From assembly GCF_001428245.1 (NCBI RefSeq), contig NZ_LMRV01000059.1, positions 1 through 33,390 of the forward strand: 33,390 bases of DNA. The letters run 5' to 3'. Of the stretch, positions 1 through 7,325 are shown piece after piece (positions within the stretch are counted from its first letter, which is position 1; each line of letters opens with the position of its first letter). The notes beneath the pieces were generated by a model. The model was given only the letters and a program-made list of their open reading frames with translations. It did not search any database and was not told the DNA's origin. The position numbers and the translations under genes are program-made. Source of the stretch: Paenibacillus sp. Soil522 (GTDB taxonomy: Bacteria; Bacillota; Bacilli; Paenibacillales; Paenibacillaceae).

Positions 1-105
1 GTAAGCATCGATAACTCGTACAGGATTTTCTTCTTCTACAAAATCGTCCAACGTATTTGGCAATAAATGAATTTGATGTCTATCTTCACCTTCGATAAAG
101 GACAT
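1..105 (-). CDS. IS1182-family transposase, N-terminal end only (runs off the window)
   Basis: The minus strand opens with ATG at 105, preceded by a good AAGGAG ribosome site at about 116-121, and stays open to the window edge (35 codons). It begins MSFIEGEDRHQIHLLP and continues with the segment DDFVEEENPVRVIDAY. This opening is typical of IS1182-type DDE transposases, in which a short segment before the NPVR(V/A)ID motif precedes the DUF772-like domain. The catalytic residues lie outside the window, so it cannot be judged whether the element is intact. It marks the left border of the locus as a site of insertion-sequence activity. Family assignment is by recognition only. Confidence 0.75.
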   Translation of the reverse strand, partial: MSFIEGEDRHQIHLLPNTLDDFVEEENPVRVIDAY

Positions 106-403
106 ATGCGCTCATCTCCTTAGATACAGAGATTCGACAAAGATCATCTATTTTCATGCCCGAAAATGGAGATTTTTTAATAATTGTTAGACAGACTGAT
201 GTACGGACTGTGAGGGCTTGCAGGTCAAATCTACAAAATGATAGGCCTGCATTCTACTCGACTAAGGAGGAAATCACGCAACCTTTAAAGAATTAATGTT
301 GCATTGATGTTCAAAAATAACATCCTTAATGGAGCTTAAATATTGGTGAAGAAGTGGTTTATTCTCAACAAATGGAGGGTTATAGTCATGTGGAGTAATG
401 TAG
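106..403. other. AT-rich stretch without a recognisable gene
   Basis: This stretch between the transposase start and the GNAT remnant should include the terminal inverted repeat of the insertion sequence, but I cannot place it without the other end. A 60-codon minus-strand frame (456-274) has plausible codons but no family I recognise, and it overlaps the GNAT remnant. No convincing promoter or RNA gene is visible. Confidence 0.4.
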
Positions 404-691
404 AAAAAGCCAACTAATACTGATGATTTAAGGATTGAAAGCGTAAATGAAAGCACTCAGACACAAGCCAAAGAATTGATTCTTCAAGGATTAAAGGAAC
501 ATTTTGGTTTCCTGGATACTTCGCTTAATCCTGACATTAACGATATAATTCAAAATTACATAAAGCAAGGAAATATTTATTTAGTTGGTTTATTGCAGAA
601 AGAAGTTGTATGTTCTGGGGCATTGATTACAATTAATGAAAACACAGGTAAAATAGTACGCATGTCTGTAAAGAATGAATACAATGGATAA
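404..691 (+). pseudogene. GNAT-type N-acetyltransferase remnant
   Basis: An open frame follows a TAG at 401-403 and has no upstream ATG. It reads like the N-terminal half of a small GNAT acetyltransferase: a segment RIESVNESTQTQAKELI, then LKEHFGFLD, a hydrophobic strand GNIYLVGLLQKEVVCSGAL, and MSVKNEY. The last segment is where the family normally continues into the acetyl-CoA binding loop (R/Q-x-x-G-x-G/A). Instead the frame stops with TAA right after NEYNG. A neighbouring frame then reads on for a while with a weakly helix-like segment (LLINFIEV), as expected after an indel. There is no start codon and no CoA loop, so this is a decayed fragment. Specificity cannot be judged. Family match is moderate. 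Confidence 0.5.
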
Positions 692-759
692 TCTCTTAAT
701 TAATTTTATTGAAGTAACGGATAACGAGAGCTCAATAAACAAGAGGAGAAGGTATTATC

Positions 760-957
760 ATGAAATTTGAATATACTGTCTTGAAAAAGCAGGATGATAT
801 ATACGGTGTCAGATACTTTCTGGATGAAAGGGAGCACTTTCCAAAATACAATGATATCTCACTTATAAGAGTTTTAAATATTCTTGGCGACCAAGGATGA
901 GAACTGGTAGTCAAAGAATGCCAAAGTACATATATTCTTAAACGCCTGTTGAAATAA
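760..957 (+). pseudogene. DUF4177-like small protein gene with an internal TGA
   Basis: ATG at 760 follows a strong AAGAGGAGAAGG ribosome site. The frame runs 46 codons to TGA at 898-900, then continues open in the same frame to TAA at 955-957. The product starts MKFEYTVLKKQDDIYG, and around the stop reads LGDQG-stop-ELVVKE. DUF4177-like proteins carry the signature G-W-E-L-V exactly here, so the stop sits where tryptophan (TGG) is expected and a single G-to-A change explains it. Restored, the protein would be 65 residues with the family's usual lysine/arginine-rich end. The function of the family is unknown. It could also be expressed by readthrough, but simple decay fits the surrounding debris better. 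Confidence 0.6.
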
Positions 958-963
958 GTAAAC

Positions 964-990
964 CAGTCCGTTTTAGAGGGCTGTTTTTTT
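964..990 (+). terminator. Rho-independent terminator after the DUF4177-like gene
   Basis: CAGTCC (964-969) pairs with GGGCTG (978-983, one G-U pair) around an 8-base loop and is followed directly by seven T. It lies 7 bases after the stop codon at 957. Confidence 0.65.
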
Positions 991-1020
991 AGATCCTTTA
1001 TGTATTGAAAAAGATTATTG

Positions 1021-1061
1021 AAAGGCTGGTCTTGCAAATTTAGCAGGACCAGCCTTTGTTT
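1021..1061. terminator. Strong hairpin, probable two-way terminator
   Basis: AAAGGCTGGTC (1021-1031) pairs perfectly with GACCAGCCTTT (1047-1057). A short T-rich tail lies on the plus side and an A-rich run on the other. It lies between the plus-strand remnant and the 3' end of the minus-strand AraC gene, so it can end transcription from both sides. Confidence 0.65.
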
Positions 1062-1127
1062 TGTAATTATAATTGAGCCATACTTTTGCAATTCCTTTCC
1101 CCTCCCCTCTTTGATTGAAGGGGGAAC

Positions 1128-1979
1128 TTATATCACCTCCTGGGCGTTCCTGCGGTATTCAGTGGGTGTGATCCCATACTCCTTATTAAAGGCACGATAA
1201 AACGAACGCAAACTGTTAAATCCTGAGTCGAACGCTATCTCAGTGACCGGGTTCGTGGTAGATAGCAGCAGCATCTGGGCAAGGGCTACCCGTCTGCCAT
1301 TCACATAATCCCGAAATGATGTATGGAGTTGGTCAGAGAAGATTCGTGAGATAAGAAATTTGCTGATTCCTAATTCTCTTGAAACCATATCCAGGGTTAC
1401 AGGCTCTAGGAAGTGAAGGTCCACATAGGCAAGAATTCTTTGAATACTATCCAAATATTGGGTGTATTCTATTTTTTTCAGAGATAATAATGGCAGAACA
1501 TGTCCTAATATGACAGAGGTGTAAGCCTTGAGCAAACGGTTATCACAATTTTCCGTATAACGTTCGTATAATGCTTTCAGCATGTTCGAGACGTTATAAA
1601 CCAAGTGCTCCTTGGGAACCATCGGGTTATTTGGAATAAGCTTCGTTAAATCTCCCGTAAAATCCCCTGGGAATTCAGCATCGAAAAAAACCAGCAGGAT
1701 CCGACTGCTCTCAGTTGTTTTGTAGCTGTGGGGTTGATTGGGAAAAATAACCACTATGTCTCCTTCAGACAGAAGATATTCCTTCTGATTGATGGTTATA
1801 TAAATCTTGCCAGATAGGACTATTGTGATTTCAACATGTTTATGCAGATGAAGGGGATAGGTATTATCGGTGGATATAAATGTGTGAAACGATTGATGGC
1901 GATGCTGGTATTGGATTTTCACTTCTAAGCCCCCATAAAGGTAATCGGATTTCCCTATACGCAGTGAAGTGTTTCTCAT
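1128..1979 (-). CDS. AraC-family transcriptional regulator (cupin sensor plus HTH)
   Basis: This 283-residue cytoplasmic regulator has an N-terminal cupin-like sugar-sensing domain at about residues 25-110 (HLHKHVEITIVLSGK, then GDIVVIFPNQPHSY) and a C-terminal double helix-turn-helix at about 185-280. The second HTH reads NPVTEIAFDSGFNSLRSFYR and is followed by the family signature FNKEYGITPTEYR. Length is normal for the group. The ATG at 1979 has only a weak purine-rich site (GAAAAGAG) very close to it, so the true start is a little uncertain. It is divergent from the PL1 pectate lyase gene with about 165 bases between them, and therefore is the likely local activator of that lyase, responding to a pectin-derived sugar. 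The ligand is inferred from context only. Confidence 0.88.
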   Translation of the reverse strand: MRNTSLRIGKSDYLYGGLEVKIQYQHRHQSFHTFISTDNTYPLHLHKHVEITIVLSGKIYITINQKEYLLSEGDIVVIFPNQPHSYKTTESSRILLVFFDAEFPGDFTGDLTKLIPNNPMVPKEHLVYNVSNMLKALYERYTENCDNRLLKAYTSVILGHVLPLLSLKKIEYTQYLDSIQRILAYVDLHFLEPVTLDMVSRELGISKFLISRIFSDQLHTSFRDYVNGRRVALAQMLLLSTTNPVTEIAFDSGFNSLRSFYRAFNKEYGITPTEYRRNAQEVI

Positions 1980-2144
1980 CTCTTTTCATAAAACCTTAAT
2001 TCTATACTACAGCACATTGGACCAAGTACAAGAATTGGCGCAAAAAAAATTTTTTTTGGCAGGTGCGAAATACCTGAAAGGTATAAAATGATTGAAAGTA
2101 GCAGCGTGAAGCTTACTACATTATTGAAGGGAGCAGAAAACCAG
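1980..2144. promoter_or_regulatory. Divergent control region between the AraC gene and the PL1 lyase
   Basis: The region holds an A8T8 tract at 2042-2057, likely curved DNA or an UP-type element. An inverted repeat follows: ATACCT (2070-2075), three bases, AGGTAT (2079-2084), with an additional AGGT at 2061-2064. TATAAA at 2082-2087 could be a -10 box for the lyase but lacks a well-spaced -35, as is common for activator-dependent promoters. The ribosome site GAAGGGAG at 2126-2133 serves the ATG at 2145. The repeat is a candidate operator for the divergent regulator; this is inference. Confidence 0.4.
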
Positions 2145-4664
2145 ATGAAAAGTAAGAATAAGGGATTTAGAAGAGCCTTGGCCGTCATCATAAGTATTGC
2201 GATTGCATTTTCAATGGGCTCGGTACGACCTGGCAGTTCGATTTCAGCACTGTCTAATGAAAGCGGTTTCTCGGGGGCGTCCATCGTCGCGTTTCCCGGT
2301 GCAGAAGGTGGTGGCGCCTATACCAGTGGTGGTCGTGGCGGAGACGTATATATCGTAACCAACCTTGAGGATTATAACAAAAATGATGAACCTATCGAAG
2401 GATCCCTTCGTCATGGGATTGTAACTACCCCAGAAGAGGGCCGAACGATTGTTTTTAACGTATCAGGAACAATTGAACTGAAGGATGCCTTAAGATTTGC
2501 TAACATCAAAAACCTGACCATTGCCGGACAAACAGCACCAGGTAATGGCATTACCGTCGCAGGATGGGAAACCAATATCAGTAATTCAGAGAACATCATA
2601 ATCCGGTATATGTCTTTCCGTCCAGGTGCATCGAATGTATATAGCGGCAGTGATTCTATGGATGCTCTTTGGGGAAGAGACAACAACTACTTCATCCTTG
2701 ATCATTGTTCCTTTAGTTGGAACACGGATGAGACCCTTTCCACATACAGAGGTGAAAACGGTACAATTCAGTGGTCTATTATTTCAGAAAGCTTGACGCT
2801 CTCGGGACATTCGAAAGGTAGACATGGCTACGGTGGTATTGCAGGCGGAGATAAAACCACCTTCCATCACAATCTTTATTTGAACCATACCTCACGTAAT
2901 CCAAGACTCGGCGGCGGATATGCCGGTGCTGCAGATGCAAACCATGTAGCCGTGCTTCAATTCTCCAACAACGTGATCTATAACTGGGGCTTTAATGGGG
3001 TTTATGGCGGCGGCTATAATTTTACTAATTTTATGAACAATATTGAGATTGCGGGACCGGGTACAAGAGACAGTGTTGTCAATCAGGTTATTGATGCAGG
3101 CGAATCTAAGAAACTTGGCGGTTTCTACATCTCTGGGAATATGATTAACGGTGAGAAGACAGGCTTGTTGGGTGGAACGTCAGAGTACGTCAAGAATTCC
3201 GGCGACACCAGCGGTGACAGTATAACAACCTTTGCAACAAAACCGTATCTTTCCGCGGACAGCACAGGAGTCAATAACGGGATTACCAATCCAGCGTTTG
3301 ACGATTATGTTCTAAACGGTGTTCAGGATGCTAGTGACCAATTGCTGAACACCATTTTACAGCAGGCAGGTGCAACCTATCCGCGTCGTGATGCCATTGA
3401 TGCAAGAATTGTTGCAGAAGTGGAAAAGGGACTCGGAAGATATATCAATACCGAGCATGAGGTTGGCGGATATATCTCGGACTTTGGTGTCATTGAAGAA
3501 CAGCATGCCTCAGATTTTGATATGAATCAAAACGGTATTGACGACAAATGGGAAAAGGAAAAAGGGATCTGGGACACCGAGAATGCATATAAAACGATCA
3601 CAGACAGCGGCTATACCTGGCTTGAGCTTTATCTGAGCGATCTTGTAGATATGGGTCACGCAGCTGAAAACCCTGATGCAACAATGACGAAACCGGCGAA
3701 CAATGCGCAGTTCCGATTAAGCAAATCGATACCCGTGGAAATTAAAGCATCTTCCAAATTCGGACATCGTATTGATAAGGTAGCGGTATACAATGGCTCT
3801 GATTACCTGGGTGACGCTGTGTTAGATGGTAACAAGTATGTGTATACCATCGAGGGACTTCAGGATGCTTCTTACTACATTTCTGCTAGAATTACGGACT
3901 CAGAAGGAAATGCGACTCAAACCACCGCAGCCAACATTCATATCAACATAGATGAGAGTACATTAGCTGACGGAGATTGGTCATCAGCCGACATCGGTAC
4001 TCCAGACATCCCAGGTTCTGCAAGCATGACAGACAAAGTGATCACCGTAAAAGGGAACGGAAAGCTTGGCTTGAGCGAGGGCAGCACGGAACAATCTGAA
4101 GAATCGGATGCTTCCAAAGATGACTTCCATTTTGTATATAAGAAAGTGACTGGAGATATGGAGATCACTGCTAAGCTAGAGGAAATTGGATCCGTTGACA
4201 ACCATGCGTTCATCGGCCTAATGTTTCGCGATGGCTTGAAAGATGACAGCGCAACCGCAGCCCTAGGACTTTCCTGGGTGAAGATCTCCAAAGCTTACTG
4301 CTGGTCAGTCTATTTGGCAGGAAGGGAAAAAAAAGGTGGAGACTTTAATGAATTAACCGAAACACTGGACAGCGCTTCTAAAGCCGAGAAGGCAGGCATT
4401 CAGCTTGTACCGGACATTCCATTCAAGCTCAACGGTGTCGAACAGGGTTACTGGCTCAAGCTTGGCCGCAAGGGAGATACCTTCTATGCTTATGGCTCAA
4501 TAGACGGTAAAGAATGGACACTAATCGGTGAGAAAACCGTAACGATGAAGGATTCGGTGTATGTTGGTTTTGCCGTAGACAGCAATGATATTGCAAATGA
4601 TATTGAGCAGTTGAATTATGCGAAGTTCTCAAATGTTAGCTTTAAGGATAGCTTAAACCCATAA
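2145..4664 (+). CDS. Secreted PL1 pectate lyase with Ig-like and concanavalin-like C-terminal domains
   Basis: ATG at 2145 is preferred over in-frame ATG 2088 because it follows GAAGGGAG and starts a signal peptide (MKSKNKGFRRALAVIISIAI). The mature protein opens with FPGAEGGGAYTSGGRGG, typical of the large PL1 subgroup seen in Paenibacillus and Bacteroidetes. The parallel beta-helix spans about residues 45-450 and includes DHCSFSWNTDETLS and HHNLYLNHTSRNPRLGGG; the conserved catalytic arginine of PL1 is expected in the latter. A calcium-loop-like DMNQNGIDDKWE is at about 458, an Ig-like domain at about 512-600, and a beta-sandwich resembling DUF1349 (YWLKLGRKGDTFYAYGSIDG) at about 605-838. 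It cleaves demethylated homogalacturonan outside the cell by beta-elimination. A terminator follows. Confidence in the family is high; exo or endo action cannot be told. Confidence 0.9.
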   Translation: MKSKNKGFRRALAVIISIAIAFSMGSVRPGSSISALSNESGFSGASIVAFPGAEGGGAYTSGGRGGDVYIVTNLEDYNKNDEPIEGSLRHGIVTTPEEGRTIVFNVSGTIELKDALRFANIKNLTIAGQTAPGNGITVAGWETNISNSENIIIRYMSFRPGASNVYSGSDSMDALWGRDNNYFILDHCSFSWNTDETLSTYRGENGTIQWSIISESLTLSGHSKGRHGYGGIAGGDKTTFHHNLYLNHTSRNPRLGGGYAGAADANHVAVLQFSNNVIYNWGFNGVYGGGYNFTNFMNNIEIAGPGTRDSVVNQVIDAGESKKLGGFYISGNMINGEKTGLLGGTSEYVKNSGDTSGDSITTFATKPYLSADSTGVNNGITNPAFDDYVLNGVQDASDQLLNTILQQAGATYPRRDAIDARIVAEVEKGLGRYINTEHEVGGYISDFGVIEEQHASDFDMNQNGIDDKWEKEKGIWDTENAYKTITDSGYTWLELYLSDLVDMGHAAENPDATMTKPANNAQFRLSKSIPVEIKASSKFGHRIDKVAVYNGSDYLGDAVLDGNKYVYTIEGLQDASYYISARITDSEGNATQTTAANIHINIDESTLADGDWSSADIGTPDIPGSASMTDKVITVKGNGKLGLSEGSTEQSEESDASKDDFHFVYKKVTGDMEITAKLEEIGSVDNHAFIGLMFRDGLKDDSATAALGLSWVKISKAYCWSVYLAGREKKGGDFNELTETLDSASKAEKAGIQLVPDIPFKLNGVEQGYWLKLGRKGDTFYAYGSIDGKEWTLIGEKTVTMKDSVYVGFAVDSNDIANDIEQLNYAKFSNVSFKDSLNP

Positions 4665-4734
4665 GCAAAAATGGGATCACTATAGCAGCCTCGACTACTA
4701 ATTCAATCCTACGGCGCTTTGGATTCCTAACAAC

Positions 4735-4773
4735 AAAAAGGTCAACCGGACCATTTCTCCGGTTGACCTTTTT
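4735..4773. terminator. Long perfect hairpin terminator after the PL1 lyase
   Basis: AAAAAGGTCAACCGGA (4735-4750) pairs perfectly with TCCGGTTGACCTTTTT (4758-4773) over a 7-base loop. The flanking A and T runs make it work in both directions. Confidence 0.85.
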
Positions 4774-4792
4774 GCTTGAACGCGTTCGCCCG

Positions 4793-5014
4793 CTAATTGT
4801 CGGTTGATGGCGAGAATGTGCTTGAAGCGGATTCGATGAAGGCATACGCCCAGTAGCTCGGAGCAACGTCCTTCCATGTCGGCTTAGGGATGTCCGGTTT
4901 GGCCGCTCTTTCGAATACCACTTTTTCAATATCCAAGTAAAAGAAATCGTTAGCTCGTATTTTTACGATTTTCTCAATACTCATAATGTTCCAGCCAATG
5001 TCGAACATGAACAT
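4793..5014 (-). pseudogene. Fragment with an SLH-like segment
   Basis: A 73-codon minus-strand frame contains the segment TWKDVAPSYWAYAFIESAS. This matches the opening of an S-layer-homology module (F-x-D-V-x-x-x-Y-W-A-x-x-x-I-x-x-A), but the frame ends a few residues later instead of completing the roughly 55-residue module. The preceding 45 residues (for example FFYLDIEKVVFERAAKPDIP) are not recognised. No ribosome site precedes it. It is probably a remnant of a surface-anchored protein; chance similarity cannot be excluded. Confidence 0.3.
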
Positions 5015-5110
5015 AAATTGTATTCGTAATAATCCATCAACATCTATTCCAAATTAATTATATTTCCTTAAATTAACTTTTTCCTAATATGCGGAAACTT
5101 AATTACTTTC

Positions 5111-5524
5111 TCAACTGATTTGAATGCATTTTTTTGTTTCTAAAGATTTTAACACGGCGTCCTTTATCTTTATTACCTGAATTGCTGATGAAATATCGAG
5201 AAACTCACTTTTTTTGTTATTTTCCAAACAATCCTTAATATGATGAATAACTTGCTCATAATCATCCTTTATTATTGGAGGACTTAACACTTCTTTGTTT
5301 CCATCACTATAATAAATCACAAATTCTTCTCTTGTGTTTATTCCATATTCAGCATCAAATTTGATAGAGCCTTTTTCACAAACAACCTCAAACCCTACAT
5401 AAAACGGAGAATTCTTTGGCAAATTTGTGTAACTTTCAACAACTGCGAATTTATCTTCATAATTTAACGTTGTGATTACGACACCACCTTGCCGGAAAAA
5501 ACTGATATAACCGGCATAATCATT
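5111..5524 (-). pseudogene. C-terminal remnant of a Gfo/Idh/MocA-family oxidoreductase
   Basis: Reading the minus strand from 5524, directly after an in-frame stop, an open frame of about 137 codons gives NDYAGYISFFRQGGVVITTL, then VGFEVVCEKGSIKFDAEYG, and ends with a DDYEQVIHHIKDCLENNKK segment and an alpha-helix. This is the beta-sheet and final helix of a Gfo/Idh/MocA sugar dehydrogenase. The Rossmann N-terminal domain with the NAD(P)-binding loop and the EKP motif is missing, and no start codon or ribosome site is present apart from an internal TTG at 5422. It is therefore an inactive fragment, cut at about 5525. Such enzymes often oxidise or epimerise sugars in polysaccharide loci. The match is good for the C-terminal domain. 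Confidence 0.65.
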
Positions 5525-5566
5525 TCATCATATTTGTCTGGAAACCCCGCTATGGATACAGATTTA

Positions 5567-5583
5567 CAAATCTGCGGATTATA
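5567..5583 (+). promoter_or_regulatory. Promoter-like motif shared with the solute-binding protein gene at 23484
   Basis: CAAATC-tg-CGGATTATA occurs here, 82 bases before the ATG at 5665. The same CAAATC-NN-CGGATTATA occurs at 23390-23406, 78 bases before the ATG at 23484. The surrounding sequence is otherwise not similar. GATTTacAAATC at 5561-5572 is also a small inverted repeat. It may be a -10 region (TTATAG) with an activator site. Confidence 0.45.
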
Positions 5584-5664
5584 GGCGTTTCCTCTTTTCT
5601 TGCGTACGATAGGGTGGTAAGTCAAGCATCCTATTGTCCAATGAAAACAGGAGGTCACTAACGA

Positions 5665-7236
5665 ATGACGAAAACAAGTAACGACCGTAAAAGAAGCTGG
5701 CAGTGGATCGCGCTCGTAGGTTTTCTTGTATTGCTGGTTATAAGTGCGGCTTGTTCGGGCGGCGCCAAACCGGCGGACCCAGGCGGGAACGCAGATTCGA
5801 AGGCGGAGAGCGGACAATCTGCACCCGATAAGCCTTTCGAACTGAGTATCATGACCGTGCTTCACACGCCGGAGCTTCCGGAGGATAAAGTTCTACGGTT
5901 AATTGAGCAAAAAACGAATACAAAGTTGAAAATTAACTGGGTGCCGAATGCCGCATATGAAGAAAAGGTGCTTTCGTCGATGGCTACCAATACTATGCCT
6001 CAAGCCATTTATGTAGGAAACGTGGCGATATACAACAATTTCAAAAAGTCGCTGCGCGAAGGACAATTTTGGGAAATCGGTCCTTACCTGGAGGAATACC
6101 CCTATTTACGCAATCTGGATCCGGCCGTATTGAAGAACAGTTCCGTTGACGGTAAGATTTACGGAATTTATCAGGCCACGCCTTTATCCAGGCAGGGGGT
6201 TATTTACCGGAAGGATTGGGCGGACAAATTGGGTCTGAAAAGGCCGGAATCAATCGATGATCTTTACAATATGATGAAAGCGTTCACAGAGCAAGATCCC
6301 GAAGGTGACAAGCAGAAGGACACCATTGGTTTGGCGGACAGAAGCGACCTCGTGTACGGCGCATTTAAAACCGTCAGTTCGTACTTCGGTACACCGAATA
6401 ACTGGGGGGAGCAAGATGGGGAGCTTCGACCGGAATTTATGTTTCCGGCTTACATGGAAACGATGAAATTTTTCAGAAAGCTGCAATCCGAAGGCTTAAT
6501 TAATCACGATTTCCCGGTTACGAGCAAGCCGGATCACGAGGCTTTGTTCAAGTCCGGGAAAGCCGGCATGTTCATCGGCTGCATCTGCGCCGCCCCGGGG
6601 TATCAGCGGGACATGACCGCGTCGATGCCGGAAACAGTCTTGGATGTTGTAAACAGGATCAAAGGTCCGGGAGGAGAAGTTGGCGTATGGTCCGTTCCGG
6701 GGTATGGGAACATGGTCTTATTCCCGAAATCGACAGTGAAGAGCGAAGAGGAGCTGAAGAAAGTATTGGCTTTCTTCGATCAACTGATGAAACCGGAAAT
6801 TTATAATTTACTGAATTACGGGATAGAGGGAGAGCATTATGAGATCGTAGACGGACAAGCGAAGGTGTTTAAAGACCCGGAGAAAGCGGCGATCAACGAT
6901 CGGGAGGTTCGCCCGCTACTAAGCTTGAGAATCGGCGGTCCGGATACAGTCGACGGGTTGGTCGGTTACGCGGATACGGAGCTGGCTCAATTGACTAACG
7001 ATTCGATGGCCGACAATAACAACATTCTGATTAACGACCCTGCGGTGGCTTTCGACTCCCCGACGAGAGATCAGTCGGGTGTTCAACTCCAGCAGATTAT
7101 AACGGATGCTACTTACAGATTTATGATGGGCAACCTGGACGAAGCGGGCTTTCAGGCTGCGATTGATAAATGGTTGAAAGACGGCGGAGGCAAAGTAATT
7201 GAAGAGATCAATGAGCAATATCGGACAACAAAATAG
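5665..7236 (+). CDS. ABC transporter solute-binding lipoprotein (LipO/YtcQ type), orphan copy
   Basis: This 523-residue extracellular sugar-binding lipoprotein starts at ATG 5665 after AGGAGG (5650-5655). The signal peptide ends at Cys30 (VISAAC, with a less usual Ser at -3). The body carries the marks shared with the other two copies here: TVLHTPELPEDKV, SSVDGKIYGIY, SRQGVIYRKDWADKLGL and DRSDLVYGAFK. The proteins at 21653 and 23484 have a calcium-loop-like DPDGNG at about residues 197-216; here the same place (about 211) reads DPEGDKQKD, so a metal loop is probably lost. No permease or ATPase gene adjoins it. A binding role for oligogalacturonides or related oligomers follows from context. 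It may share the permease encoded at 25117-26976. Confidence 0.87.
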   Translation: MTKTSNDRKRSWQWIALVGFLVLLVISAACSGGAKPADPGGNADSKAESGQSAPDKPFELSIMTVLHTPELPEDKVLRLIEQKTNTKLKINWVPNAAYEEKVLSSMATNTMPQAIYVGNVAIYNNFKKSLREGQFWEIGPYLEEYPYLRNLDPAVLKNSSVDGKIYGIYQATPLSRQGVIYRKDWADKLGLKRPESIDDLYNMMKAFTEQDPEGDKQKDTIGLADRSDLVYGAFKTVSSYFGTPNNWGEQDGELRPEFMFPAYMETMKFFRKLQSEGLINHDFPVTSKPDHEALFKSGKAGMFIGCICAAPGYQRDMTASMPETVLDVVNRIKGPGGEVGVWSVPGYGNMVLFPKSTVKSEEELKKVLAFFDQLMKPEIYNLLNYGIEGEHYEIVDGQAKVFKDPEKAAINDREVRPLLSLRIGGPDTVDGLVGYADTELAQLTNDSMADNNNILINDPAVAFDSPTRDQSGVQLQQIITDATYRFMMGNLDEAGFQAAIDKWLKDGGGKVIEEINEQYRTTK

Positions 7237-7253
7237 GTGGTAAAAGAAACTCG

Positions 7254-7270
7254 GAAGAGAGACTCTCTTC
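7254..7270 (+). terminator. Short hairpin after the orphan binding protein
   Basis: GAAGAGAG and CTCTCTTC pair around a single A, followed by TTTC only. It lies 18 bases after the stop at 7236. The T run is poor, so termination may be weak. Confidence 0.35.
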
Positions 7271-7325
7271 TTTCAGCTGCGTCATATCCCAAGGGGAGCC
7301 CGCCCATCTCGCAGGCACACCATAC

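Noticed and set aside
274..456. Minus-strand frame of 60 codons with plausible composition
   Set aside because: No ribosome site, no recognised family, and overlap with the better supported GNAT remnant; could be a gene end but not supportable.
732..1091. Minus-strand frame of 119 codons across the DUF4177-like gene and two hairpins
   Set aside because: It runs through two terminators and opposes a recognisable plus-strand protein; a shadow frame.
2088..2144. Upstream ATG extending the PL1 lyase by 19 residues
   Set aside because: No ribosome site, overlap with the promoter-like region, and the signal peptide begins only at the ATG at 2145.
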